Of a DNA stretch of 64,000 bases, positions 34,966 through 46,614 are shown piece after piece. The position numbers and the translations under genes are program-made. The notes beneath the pieces were generated by a model, which saw only the letters and a list, made by a program, of their open reading frames with translations, was not told the DNA's origin and did no database searches. The first letter of the stretch is position 1; every line of letters starts with the position of its first letter. This DNA is from Holothuria scabra (taxonomy: Eukaryota > Echinodermata > Holothuroidea > Aspidochirotida > Holothuriidae). The stretch covers positions 53,441,486 to 53,505,485 of the forward strand of contig CM074181.1 of NCBI GenBank assembly GCA_037179385.1, given 5' to 3'.

Positions 34966-36320
34966 TTATTATCCCACAAATTTTGATGATTCTCTTCTTT
35001 CTCTACAAAGTAGTCTTTTACGATTAGATAATTACGAAATGCAGACAATTAAGAAAGAAAATGTATAATTTTGATTATAAAAATAACATTTTCATATCAT
35101 TTTAGTAATTGTTGCTTTTTATCCCGGAAATTTTGATGATTCTCTTCTTTCTCTACAAAGTAGTCTTTTACGATTAGATAATTACGAAATGCAGACAATT
35201 AAGAAAGAAAATGTATAATTTTGATTATAAAAATAACATTTTCATATCATTTTAGTAATTGTTGCTTTTTATCCCGGAAATTTTGATGATTCTCTTCTTT
35301 CTCTACAAAGTAGCCTTTTACGATTAGATAATTAAGAAATGCAGACAATTGAGAAAGAAAATGTATAATTTTGATTATAAAAATAACATTTTCATACCAT
35401 TTTAGTAATTGTTGCTTTTTATCCCGGAAATTTTGATGATTCTCTTCTTTCTCTACAAAGTAGTCTTTTACGATTAGATAATTAAGAAATGCAGACAATT
35501 GAGAAAGAAAATGTATAATTTTGATTATAAAAATAACATTTTCATACCATTTTAGTAATTGTTGCTTTTTATCCCACAAATCTTGATGATTCTCTTCTTT
35601 CTCTACAAAGTAGTCTTTTACGATTAGATAATTAAAAAATGCAGACAATTGAGAAAGAAAATGTATAATTTTGATTATAAAAATAACATTTTCATACCAT
35701 TTTAGTAATTGTTGCTTTTTATCCCGGAAATTTTGATGATTCTCTTCTTTCTCTACAAAGTAGTCTTTTACGATTAGATAATTAAGAAATGCAGACAATT
35801 GAGAAAGAAAATGTATAATTTTGATTATAAAAATAACATTTTCATACCATTTTAGTAATTGTTGCTTTTTATCCCACAAATCTTGATGATTCTCTTCTTT
35901 CTCTACAAAGTAGTCTTTTACGATTAGATAATTAAAAAATGCAGACAATTGAGAAAGAAAATGTATAATTTTGATTATAAAAATAACATTTTCATACCAT
36001 TTTAGTAATTGTTGCTTTTTATCCCGGAAATTTTGATGATTCTCTTCTTTCTCTACAAAGTAGTCTTTTACGATTAGATAATTAAGAAATGCAGACAATT
36101 GAGAAAGAAAATGTATAATTTTGATTATAAAAATAACATTTTCATACCATTTTAGTAATTGTTGCTTTTTATCCCACAAATCTTGATGATTCTCTTCTTT
36201 CTCTACAAAGTAGTCTTTTACGATTAGATAATTAAAAAATGCAGACAATTGAGAAAGAAAATGTATAATTTTGATTATAAAAATAACATTTTCATACCAT
36301 TTTAGTAATTGTTGCTTTTT
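34966..36320. repeat. 150-bp satellite array, nine copies, dimeric order
   Basis: The block TTGATGATTCTCTTCTTTC recurs at exactly 150-bp steps from 34982 to 36182. From about 35430 the copies alternate between a CCCGGAAATTTTG form and a CCCACAAATCTTG form, giving a 300-bp higher-order unit. Because 150 is divisible by three, the minus strand stays open for 333 codons (35247-36248) as a 50-residue repeat (motif EKEENHQDLWDKKQQLLKW). The differences between the two forms (D/N, L/F, W/R, F/L) all change the amino acid, and the first two copies carry stops, so a protein is unlikely. Confidence 0.92.
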
Positions 36321-36479
36321 CCATTACACAAAACGACATGTAGCCTCGAAGAATTGCTACCTACCACATTTTAATAAAATGGTCAGCAAACCGGTGAAAG
36401 ATAAACAAATTGCGGAATTGAAACTGGTGCAAATAACATTAACCTCATTACCTCTTAGTGAAAGAAGAAAACGTTATTA

Positions 36480-37370
36480 TAATACCCTTTCAGCTACGGC
36501 GGCTGTACTCGTACAACACCCATAAGTCATGGCGAGTGAGGAAGTATTTGCTGCATATCTTAACTAGACCAGCTATAGCGGTCGTACTGGTACAGCCTTG
36601 ATAGGTCAATGCTAGTAAGAAAATATTGCTTCACTTCTAAACTAGATCAACTATAGCGGCTGTATTCGTACAACCTCCATAAGTCAAGACGAGTGAGGAA
36701 ACAGGCTACTGTATTTGCTGCATTTCTAAACTAGACCAGCTATAGAGGTTGTACTGGTACAACCTTGATAAGTCATGGCTAGTGAGGAAATATTGCTTCA
36801 CTTCTTAACTAGACCAGCCACAGAGTTTGTACTGGTACAACCTTGGTAAGTCATGGCGAGTAAGAACATATTTGCTGCATTTATAAACTAACCCAGCTAT
36901 AGAGGTTGTGCTTGGTACAAACTTGATATGTCATGGCAACTGGGGTAATATTGCCGTCATATCTTAACTTCACCAGCTATAGAGGTTGTACCGGTACAAG
37001 CTTGAAATATTTTGGCCAGTATGTTAGTTAGATGAAATTTAACGAGACACCAACACGAATGTGTTATATAGTATCAACTAGATAAAAACGATTCAAGTTC
37101 AGTTACAAAAACAGTTCAAATACCAATGCAAGTCCTCCCCTTTAGTCGCCTCTAACGAAAGGCGGGGAATAGCGTGGGCATATTCTACATCCCCCCCCCC
37201 CCCCCGGGGGGGGGGGGCTTTGGTAAGTAAGGAAAAGCTTTAAACTGGACCAGCCGTAAGAGTTTAACAAAACAAACTTGATAAGTTGTGGAAACGATAA
37301 GGAAATATTTGCTGCACTTCTATACTAGGCCAGCTACAGAGGCTGTACGAAGTCACTGCGAGTTAGGGGG
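36480..37370. repeat. Approximately 80-bp minisatellite, diverged and interrupted
   Basis: About eight units share ACTAGACCAGCTATAGAGG, GGTTGTACTGGTACAACC, TTGATAAGTCATGGC and TATTTGCTGCA at 76-90-bp spacing (for example near 36570, 36649, 36738, 36816, 36895, 36972). An interruption from about 37020 to 37240 separates the last one or two units. The 84-codon plus-strand frame at 36271-36525 runs into this array and is not supported as a gene. Confidence 0.8.
37020..37245 (-). repeat. Insert with conserved-looking motif and poly-C/poly-G junction
   Basis: This block interrupts the minisatellite. It contains TAGTCGCCTCTAACGAAAGG, then GGGGAATAGCGTGGGCATA, then a C run directly followed by a G run (about 37190-37217). 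Its origin is not certain, and a retroposon end is the most likely reading. Confidence 0.4.
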
Positions 37371-37472
37371 TGCTGAGTCAGGGGCGAACCCATGGGGGCA
37401 GGACAGGCATTTACCTCCCGCCAGCCGGTGGTATTTAAGTCGCAAAAGTAAATCGCTTAAAAACCATTTTAA

Positions 37473-37790
37473 GACACTAGGATTTTTTCAACCCCCCTTT
37501 ATGGAGTATCTCCCTGTTCGTCTGGAAAGGGGGAGCCCCCAAAGTCGGCTTACTCCTGCAATTTGTCTCCCATTGACTTTGTACGTGAATCATTTTTCCA
37601 AAACCCGATTATGGGGTATCTCCCTGTTCGTTGGCTTACTCGGGGCTTCCCCTTCTCAAACGAACAGGGAGATACCACATAAAGGGGGGGGGTGAAAAAT
37701 CCTAGTGTCACTCTAGACGTGTGTGAAGTTTCAGGGCGTTGGCTCTATTTGGGAAAAGTGATTCACGTGCAAAGTCAATGGGGAGTTAAA
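37473..37790. mobile_element. Foldback element with two nested inverted-repeat pairs
   Basis: GACACTAGGATTTTTTCAAC at 37473 pairs with its inverse ending at 37709. The pairing continues inward through CTTTATGGAGTATCTCCC and TGTTCGT for about 70 bp. A second pair, CCATTGACTTTGTACGTGAA (about 37570) and its inverse (about 37755-37785), straddles the right end. No target duplication is obvious. Confidence 0.6.
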
Positions 37791-39400
37791 ACTGAAAAAA
37801 TTTGCAACATCCTCTGTTGAGTGTCAATGAACGGATGATGGACTTGAAACTTAATTTACCTTGTTTTTTCGTCTGTCCATGATAGCGGTATAATGACATA
37901 AAGTTGATTTTTAGGGCAGAGATACGACTTCTGTATCCTTCCTTTGGCCAAGAAAAATACTCATTCCCATTGCAAGGCTGTGATGAACTGTCGACGTACT
38001 ACCGTCCTTGTAACAGTCACCCCATTTCACATTAATATCTTCCCACAAGACCACCTCACTTGCAATTATTAGTTGCGTTAAAGAATAAATTAAAACAAAG
38101 TGTATGCAAAATCCAAACACGCCATTCTTCCTATTAGTAGAGTTGTCACGGTGAGGTACGTTTCTCCGAAAGAACACAATATAAAAGATCGTTTCAGACG
38201 AATATGTCACATATCTGCCCGTAAAATTGATGATGAAGAAAACGATGGATCAGTTTTGGTGTTTTCAGGGTGACTGAAAGAAACATACGCAGTAGATCTA
38301 CACAGCACAATGGGTAAGACCAATCTGACGAAGAACGCATACAAGCCCCCTGTATGGTGCTACAACAGTACAAGCCATATTTACACCGAAAAAAATGGTT
38401 GACAGGTGTAACGAAAAGTCCACAAACTTAAAACAATTTTCGAGTCTACTTTTGTGCTTTGCATGTAGGCTACGGCTGTGTCTCACGCTTATTTGGGATT
38501 ATTTGTCCAGCTCCGAGTAGCAGCTCCCTTGTTGGTCTCTTTCTCTCAAACCTCTTCGCAGTTTTGCGGTTACAAAATTCCTTACCAAGAAGGTTCCGTA
38601 AACAGTGACATAGAGCTTCCATAAATAATAGGTTGCAGTCACCCCGGTCACCCCTATGAACTTTCGATGTGTCCTATCACAAGAACGGTTCTTGAAAATC
38701 ATGCCTGTGACAGTTTTTTTTTTTTTTTCGGCTAACTGTGGGATTTACTATGAGTGGCTATGCGTTTACCAGGGAGTTGCAACAGACTGCGTTTACCATG
38801 AAATTCTACTGTAAATTATTCAATATTTAAGTGTTTTTGCAACATTTAGCGTAGCCTATAAACCGCAACGAAGAGTTTTGAGGACTGGTTGGTTCAGCCT
38901 AGGCTGTTCGAATAATTCGGGGTTAATTTTGTAAAGTTGATATTTTTGTGTGTAAAATCATTACGTGACTATGATGTGTATGTACTTATCGGGCAATTGT
39001 TTTCAAGGAATCTGGGCCTGCTTGGAGTTTTCTGTAATAAGAGGGCAAAAGCAGTCCCCCCAATTTGAATTAGTGTAATAGTCTATTTGAATTCATGAAT
39101 GGCTCTCGAAAATAATGTGACACTGTTTTTCTCATTGAATTGTAAAATTTTTGACAATTGAACCCTTGATTTACCCTAATTATGCAACATTTTAGTCTCG
39201 AAATATTTTGAAAGAAACATGGAAGAGAAAAGGTAAGAAATTTGTGAAATTTAGTGGTTGTTTCATAAAAGTTTAGGGGCAACTACTCTTTAAAAACATG
39301 GCAACCTTTCGACGGACTCAAATGCTGCCCGAATTCTAGTACCTGAAGATCAGGTCGTTCCCCGAAATATACGGTACATGCCGGCCGCCTGATACACCAG
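37791..39400. other. Unannotated stretch
   Basis: No supported gene. Minus-strand frames of 62-99 codons (37911-38210, 38298-38486, 38499-38702) contain nothing I recognise. A T run lies at 38716-38728. Confidence 0.4.
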
Positions 39401-39406
39401 TTAGTA

Positions 39407-39440
39407 TGACCATGGAAGTACCACCATGGTCATACTGGTG
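39407..39440. repeat. Palindrome containing CCATGGAAGTAC
   Basis: GTATGACCATGG and CCATGGTCATAC form an inverted pair around AAGTACCA. The CCATGGAAGTAC core recurs in the palindromes at 39908-39985 (as GTACTTCCATG) and 61183-61225. Confidence 0.6.
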
Positions 39441-39557
39441 GTATGACAACAGCAAAACATCACAATACTTGTACGGTGCATACTTGAACAAATTCCTTTT
39501 CTGTGTATTAGAGTAGAGTCCTAGTGAGGGACGCAGTGGTGAAGCTCTGATATTTAA

Positions 39558-39852
39558 AGGCATGTTTTCATCATCCCAAGCAGTTCCAATTCTCCCAACC
39601 TTCTTACTCTAGCCCCTCCCACATTTATCTAAAACTCATCTTTATCCAGACACAATCCTAGTTTATTGCTTCATGGCTTGTCCCAGTGGCCATACAAGTC
39701 CATAATGTGTAATCAAGACACTCTCAGTGCCCACGCTGTGTAATTGAGCTATGATGCATTGTTTGAATGTGATGCCATCAAAGAGCTCTACCAATTGAGA
39801 GTTTTGATATATGTGTACTGAAACTGTGGTTTGGGGTGACGAATAACTGCCT
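39558..39852 (-). mobile_element. TTAA-flanked miniature element, copy 3 (uninterrupted, 295 bp)
   Basis: AGGCATGTTTTCATCATCCC at one end and the inverse of AGGCAGTTATTCGTCACCCC at the other are flanked by TTAA (39554-39557 and 39853-39856). It aligns along its length with copy 2 after removal of the nested hAT, and in parts with copy 1. This is the best copy for defining the family. Confidence 0.82.
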
Positions 39853-39907
39853 TTAAAATTTCTTACAAGACCGAAAAATGCATGCCAAGGGGCCTGCGTT
39901 TATTCCT

Positions 39908-39985
39908 CTGAAGCATGGAAGAACTACTTCCGAGGTACGGTACTTCCATGTATGAAGGGTGTGCCTGTGCATGTAGTACCTCGGA
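39908..39985. repeat. Inverted repeat with CTTCCGAGGTAC arms
   Basis: CTTCCGAGGTAC (about 39930) pairs with GTACCTCGGAAG (about 39977-39988). The interior includes GTACTTCCATG. The motifs are shared with the palindrome at 61183-61225. Confidence 0.6.
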
Positions 39986-39989
39986 AGCT

Positions 39990-41580
39990 TTGCGATTTGA
40001 TGGGTTCTAAAATTGGCAATTATTATTCATACGTTATAAGTTCACTTATGTATTGTTAACTGTGTGCTGGATACTTTTCTGGGAAAGCACTGTTTTAGGC
40101 GTGTAGAACTACTACATTTGGGCCAACTCTTTGGTGGGAGTGTGTAGGATACCAGTGTACCTGGTCTATATTGCCGGTGAAATGTATCTGCTATTTGCTT
40201 AATTAACTTGCCAAGGCTAATATGGGAATACAAGAATAGAACATTTAAACTTGTTTTTCTTCTCCCCCTCTTAGTGGCGGCATCAGCGTCTGGAAAGTGT
40301 CCCGGCAGGGTGTCGATGTTAGCTAAAACTTTATGCCTTAACACACCAAGAATCCACACCTTGTTTTCCCTCCTGGGATTTACCTCTCCCTCCACAGCTT
40401 CATGGTCTACAGGGCGTTAATACCGCAATCCCCTCTCAATTCCCTCTTTTCCCCCTTTTTCTTTTTTTTCTTTTTCTTCACCATCCTTTGGGGAGGCGAT
40501 CACCCCATTTGGCCCCTTGGTTGCGTCGCTGCTTTCATGATATGTTTTGAAGTTACATATAATTGCCCTCCATCTCACATTTTAATTCGGATTGACTCTG
40601 CCTTGTCACCACTACCGCACCGTAAAAAGAACACGTTATGAGGTTGAAGAAATAAAAAAAAAAAAAATAAGCGCATTAAATGAGTGAACGCAAAGGGGCT
40701 CAATGAGGTGATATCGATTATATTATGATGAGTTTGAAAGAAATCAATGCATGATTATGCTTCTAATAAGCCTGATTACTCATGTGTCCGCACATCCTTT
40801 ACCAAAAATTGTAAACAATTGTAGTTTTTATGTACAGGGATTGCATATGATTTACACTCAATGGTGAAAAGTGTCTGGTTACCAATTTGAAATAAATGTA
40901 TTAAATCTTTAATCGTCCTATCATTGGCCCTATCATTAACTAGAGTCAGATGTTTAGAATCTCTTAGTTTGACTATTAAGCATCAAGTTAAGAGTAAAAC
41001 TCAGCATGTGTGACGGAAATTATGAATTTTGTGGGCAAACTTAATGAGCCCCGCTAACACCTGATAAGCAATGTCAACAAAAGCGCACATCGTAACCACA
41101 TCTAAATGGTTTTTTATGTAAATATTAATTTTCGTTAATTTAAAACAACATGGTGCTTACAGATATCATGAAATAAAATCAGAAACGTGTTTACAAGATG
41201 GCGTCTTGACTATAACTCTAGTTCCATGTCCCTGACACTTGCTTGGGCATTTCGTTTAATATCCAAGTGTTATTGCCTAAGTACTAAACAAAAATTGTGT
41301 GCATGCATTAAAAAATGATGATACACTCATCAAATGAAACACTGTACTTTGCATGAAGTGTATATATAGCCAGGGATCGATCACCCATGGCAAAACATCC
41401 GCTATAAGTAAAAGGCGCGTCTTTGGTAACCGTAACTTGTTGAAGCAATATTTATTAGTTTTCTGATATTCATCGTGGCGGGTAATTGATAATGGTAAGA
41501 TCAATCATAACAACGAAAGCTCTTTGAGAACTCTTATTTCTCCCTGGGATCGCAGAAGCGAAACACCTGTCATTCTGAAA
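39990..41580. other. Unannotated stretch
   Basis: A 117-codon minus-strand frame (40042-40395) has a varied composition and a donor-like GGTAAATCCC near its start, but no recognised domain. I do not call it a gene. A poly-A run lies near 40654-40667. ACAAGATGGCGTC near 41194 is a YY1-like site whose ATG meets a stop after three codons. Confidence 0.35.
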
Positions 41581-41583
41581 TAC

Positions 41584-41601
41584 TGACCTGAGATCAGGTC
41601 A
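41584..41601. promoter_or_regulatory. Nuclear-receptor-type everted repeat (ER6)
   Basis: TGACCTGAGATCAGGTCA contains TGACCT and AGGTCA half-sites in everted orientation with a 6-bp spacer, the arrangement known as ER6. It may be chance in a repeat-rich region. Confidence 0.3.
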
Positions 41602-41829
41602 ACTGCATGGTGTACGTATTACCATGGCAATAGTTTAATTTTGCTGAATTATTTAAGTTCGTAAAAAAGTAGCCTGATTAGAGTCTGCAGACAGGATTCA
41701 TGAGGTGAACCGCGGAGGTTTCAATGTAGGTCACTATAAAGACAGCCAGTTAATAGCCTAATGCAAGGCAGCAGTTTTCGAAAAAAATTACAGAGAGACA
41801 AGGTCCATAGCATATGAATTTCGAAGGGT

Positions 41830-41990
41830 ATAGGCCGGGCTCTATAACCTAATGGTTTGATCAGGGAACTAAGAGTTAGCAGCTCCCTGGTTTGATAGCC
41901 ATGAAGACAACTGCAAACTTCAGTAGAGCATCAAATCATTCCATTTCCATTCCTTACGTTATTTAACAGGGAGCTGCCACGGACCCCGGA
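41830..41990 (+). repeat. Possible tRNA-derived SINE head (family 4)
   Basis: GGCTCTATAACCTAATGGTT (A-box-like), GGGAACTAAGAGTTAGCAG and CTCCCTGGTTTGATAGCC (B-box-like) lie in tRNA-like order. The arms around the anticodon position are partly complementary. The body is not matched elsewhere in the window. Confidence 0.4.
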
Positions 41991-42454
41991 TTTTAATATG
42001 CAGATCACCGCATGGGAAGACACAACAGTGTTACAAGTACAGCAGCCTCGCAGTCAGGGTTGAACTAATGTACAGGGCAATGCGCACTTGAAAATATATT
42101 AAGGGTTCCTCTGATAAATTTCGGTCCGAATATACCTTACACATGTATTAGATACTAAGATACAAATTCTTTAATCAAAGATTTGACGTAACCCCCTCCC
42201 CCCGTGGACATACACAGTCAGCAAGTCACTCTTAACTTATTTTGAGAAAAATAGGTAAATCCCAGGTTATCTTTATGTCTTTTGGTGCCATTCATACTAG
42301 GACTAGATATTCCAGGTAAACTAAGCAGTTATTCCTTGTTCATGAGAAGGTGGCAGGGACGGCGTCGTACACCGATAAATATAATTCCATGTATATAGAC
42401 TTAACTAGGAGTTGTCACTCCAAAAATATCACAGTTCGACACCAACTAAGCTTA

Positions 42455-42900
42455 GGTTTAAGTTAGCTAGCTAGTTAGATGAGGTTTAACGGTTCAGTTT
42501 TCAAACAATTGGCCAGTCAAGTCGAGGTACCCACGGACTTTTTCCAGCCGTGGCTCACTGGCTTGTTTCCCATACTTCATTGCATTTCGCACAAGGGAAG
42601 TAGTTTCCATTATTTTTTAAGTCCCAACCTTTATCAAGAAGGTTTCAGAGGTCCATAGGAAATACAAACAGGGGGTTTGGTTTAGGTGCACGTGTAGAAC
42701 AAAATTTTTAGTGAGTCCTATACATCATTGGAAAGGTCACATTTCGAGGATTCTATACAGCTTAGGCCTATTGTTTTGACAAATTATGGTAATTAGTAAT
42801 GCAAATATATGCATATTTACTAATGAATTTGGTCATGAAACCGGCCTGGAATTGAACGCGAGACCTCACCGTGCGAAGGGAATGCTAGGTTGAAAGGCCT
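42455..42900 (-). repeat. tRNA-derived SINE (family 1), minus-strand copy with internal insert
   Basis: The minus strand carries GCGTTCAATTCCAGGCCGG (B box) and, after about 180 extra bases, GAAATGCAATGAAGTATGGG, AAACAAGCCAGTGAGCC and CTCATCTAACTAGC. These correspond to blocks of the 25192 and 33033 copies. The extra bases near 42650-42830 include a small TATATGCATAT palindrome. Confidence 0.65.
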
Positions 42901-45900
42901 GAACTGAATGCATAGTATGGGTTGGGACGATCTCTGTGAATCACTATAAGAAGCGCACTCCGAAGCTGAGTAAATAAAATATCGAAACAGTATTTAAAAA
43001 ACAGTATTAAAAAATTAAAAAGAATTCGGTTCATCACAGGTGCTTTCTTTATTCCTCAGGCTGAAACTGAGGTCAAAGGTGCTGAACGGTAACGAGATTT
43101 GCAGGAACGATGATCACACCTACGTTAAAACTGTTTGGAAATTTTACTGTATCTAAACAGGGGTGGCTACAGGATTTCCTCTACAGGGGAGGGGGGAAGC
43201 TCCCCGACAGGAGACAAACAACATACCAAATATTGAAGTAGTTTGCCTCTGCCTTAATTACTGGTGAACACCGATATAGTGAAAGCCTTAATTGTACTTG
43301 AGAGTACCTTTCCCAAGGTACACAAATGTCACCCAATCAACTTTCTGTAGTTTCACTTGCAGAGAGACGCCATTTTCACTGATATTTTAGGAAAAATTTA
43401 ACGTAGAGAAATGATTTTGACGCATTTACAACATAAAAACACCTTTTCCAGTTGAAGATGGATGAAAATGGCAAAATTACAATAAATGTCATTTTTTCTT
43501 TTTAACGTCCGTTACAAATTCCCGCCAATGTGAACTTTTCAACCCAATGTCTCCTCGGCTTCCTTGCATTCGTCAGTTTTTAGGCTAAGCAAAGCAGACA
43601 GGCAGGGGTTGACCTCAAACCAGTCTGTAAATAACTCACCATAACGATATTGACAGTTTGTGTTGCATGCAATACCGGTACTTTTTGTGCACAGTACGTG
43701 GTATATGTTTATAACTTTATACTGTTATGAAATTATGAATATACACTTCTGGGGTGCCGGCAAGTACGGCTGAAGCTTGTATTATCAAGGAAGTTGAAGC
43801 TGTTTAGTATTATTCTTTTACTGCTTATAATGTTTGTCATTGTTTTGTGGCCCTATATCTGTCCCGCCAGCTCCCTTGCCCATGTTTGTGATGCACAAGC
43901 CTGTGCAGGATATTGCCTTTTTTAGTATATTAGACCTCATTTGTCAGTTGAGCATAAATTAAGTATTATTACGTCACTAGTTTGAAGCAAGAAGCTGGGC
44001 GCCGCCATACCGGCAACTTGATCGTCGGGCCGCTATCTCTCACCCCTCCGTCCTTGAAATGGCCCAATTTCGTCGGGGAGCCTTAACTTGCGCTTACGAT
44101 AAAAGATGCGATTTACTTCAATCTGTCTTGATTTTGATTTTACGAAAAGAGCAGACTCTGCAAGGAAACCATCAAAATTCCAATTTTTCAACAAAAATGC
44201 AAAATTTTCAATAAACTTCTACAATATTAGCTCCTGGTTTTGTAAAAATTGTGAAAAGAAAGCCCCAAAGTTTTCCAATGTCCTTTGAAGAGCGTTTCTA
44301 CGTACGACAAAATATGAAACCTCAACAACCTTCAGTTTTTCCTTTATTCTTCAATTAAGACCCCACATTTTTTAATTCTTCTTTACAAATAAACCCATTT
44401 TTAACACATTTTATGCCATATAATTTCATAGTTTCGTTAATATGATCTCAAAATTTTCAAATTAAAAGGAAGTCAAAAAATTTGGGGGAAAATTTCCAAA
44501 AGTATCAATTCAGTCAATTATGGAGTAACATTTTGAAAATAAAAGAATCACGAGAATTCATATGCTCCCGCTAAATCTTGAATCTTAACTTGTTTAATAC
44601 AACCACTGAATGGAATACCGCCGGGTATTCTGATCCCGAAGCTACGAAGCAATACAACATTCATGCCTACCCCTGCGACTCAACCTGTGGCCTGTATATG
44701 CGGCCTTAAGTTACAAAGCGAAGTCATTTTTGAATGCTATGTTCACCACAGGGTGAGCATAAACATTCGTTTTCCAGGCAGACAATAATTGTAAATACTC
44801 AGGAACTCGCGCTTAGTAGTCACAAAGCTGGCTACTGATTCTTAGATCTTTCTGAAATATACTTCCAAATATTGTTGCAGGATTCGTTTTACATAGTCCT
44901 CCTTTAGAAGCAAGAGAAATCCATTCGATGACAATAATCTAGTGACTCATTTGTTTCCTCTTTTACAGGCGGGAAAATCCAATTTTTGACAGCTCTAATT
45001 GAACCTTAGTGAAAATAGGAAAGGTCGCACGGGCGCATACCACTGGTGAAAAATTGCTCCCCTAAGTTAATAGAAGGTTACAGGTCAGGGCAGTCACTAA
45101 CAACATTCCTAGTGGTCTGTGCATGGAGAAATAAACGGATGCAATAGAACCGAATGAATTCAACTTACTGGGTGCAACCAACAGGTAGTAGGCTATAGTT
45201 GTAAAGCTACGGTAACTTTCACCGAAGTCAGTGAACCCAGGCAGTCACAGAGACCGGATGCAACAGAATCCCTTTTCAGCGTCGGAGCTACGGGAGAAGA
45301 GAGGGGTCGAAAGGGGGATTTGCCCGGCAGATTTTTTCCTTCCCCACCCCCCCCCCCCGCCCCAGGTTAGATGATTCTGGAGTTAGGTTAACCAAAAGGA
45401 TGAGAATGAGCTAGGCCTATACCACTCTTGAAACGTAATTTTTCATCCAGAGAAATGCTAAAATCGCAGAGCTTCCGGGACTTTGCTTTGGATCCCCATC
45501 TGCAGGAGTTGTGGCTACAAGTTAAGGCTCGGTCGCGCACTGTGCACGAAAATATTTGCCGGAATATCTTTATTTGCTCTATCCCCCCCCCCCCCGACCC
45601 CAATCGTCACTTTCTGACCCCGCTACTGCTTTTAAACCATATTAGTTGAAAGGAATCACTCTGATATGAAAGGCACAAGAAAATAATACCCGTATGGACC
45701 TAAAATTTCTGATACAGAATGGGGTTGTGTTCACCAAAGACGACAGAAATTCGAAACCGTGGTATAGGCTACAGGGGAAAGGAATAAACGTGATTTTGAA
45801 ACGTAATTTTGAGACTGTCGGCATGTGGTGTGTCGCGCCAAGGGAGCATGTACGATGCCGCGTCTTCCCAAACTCCTTACCTTGAGAAATTTTTGTTCAG

Positions 45901-46348
45901 TTAAGGAGGCGAAATTGGACGTGCTTTGGGTGTAAAAACTTTGTAACTTAAATGATGTTTCAGAGATGGAGTGCAAACCACGACGAAGTCGCGCGTAAAA
46001 TACTGAACCTGCATTACCTGTGATTTCCTTGACAAAACATGCATTGCGTAAGGAAAATTTCCGCATACAATTTTTCCAATATACTAAGGCGTTTGAGACG
46101 GGGAGGAGTCGCGGTGACCAGACTCCCGCCCCCCAACAAATTTTGGCAAACTTCAAAATTCGGAAAGGAATGTGGGACAATTTCGGACAGACATTGAGAT
46201 ATAAAAACTGAATTCTGATATTATTTTAGTTACAAGGATAACTCCGAAGCGTGCTCGGAATCGTAAAAAAACGATTTGCTCGAAAAAGGGGGAAAACATA
46301 TTCAGGGTAAAATTTTCATGAAAAGTTAGCAAGATTGCAAGACTTGGC
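42901..46348. other. Unannotated stretch with scattered transposon-like pieces
   Basis: No supported gene. CAGGGGTGGCTACAGG at about 43161 resembles a hAT terminus without a found partner. CCCGCCAATGTGAACTTTTC (about 43513) matches 57673 with few changes and marks a shared old repeat. CAGCGTCGGAGCTACG (about 45279) and the inverse of CAGTAGCGGGGTCAG (ending at about 45627) look like hAT ends but their 8-bp flanks do not match. The 149-codon minus-strand frame at 45731-46180 has no recognised motif. Confidence 0.4.
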
Positions 46349-46350
46349 TA

Positions 46351-46612
46351 CACTCTAAAAACATCCTGGTTAAATCCTGGTTAATTTAACCAGGACGGGG
46401 TCGACAATTACCCATACACTTCCTGGTTAAAAAGAAAAAAAGAAATCTAACCAGGAAAATGTGAAATTTTTATCAGGATTTCTAACCAGTCGTTAATTTT
46501 ACAAGGAAAAGGTCAATTTTGACCAGGATTTCCGCGTTATAATAACCAGGAACTGTATGGAAATCTATTGCCCTCCGTCGATTCTGGATTTAACCAGGAT
46601 GTTTTTAGAGTG
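46351..46612. mobile_element. TA-flanked hairpin TIR element (262 bp, CCTGGTTAA core)
   Basis: CACTCTAAAAACATCCTGG at the left and its exact inverse at the right form a perfect TIR of at least 26 bp. TA flanks each end (46349-46350 and 46613-46614). The interior is built from AACCAGGA/TCCTGGTTA repeats in both orientations. It shares the terminal CACTCTAAAAA with the element at 6258 but has a different core. Confidence 0.85.
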
Positions 46613-46614
46613 TA

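Noticed and set aside
40042..40395. 117-codon minus-strand frame
   Set aside because: Composition is varied but there is no recognised domain or convincing exon structure beyond one donor-like site.
45279..45627. A complete hAT element
   Set aside because: Ends have the right form but are not similar enough to each other and the 8-bp flanks differ.
45731..46180. 149-codon minus-strand frame
   Set aside because: No recognised motif, no start or splice context of note, and surrounding sequence resembles decayed non-coding hAT material.
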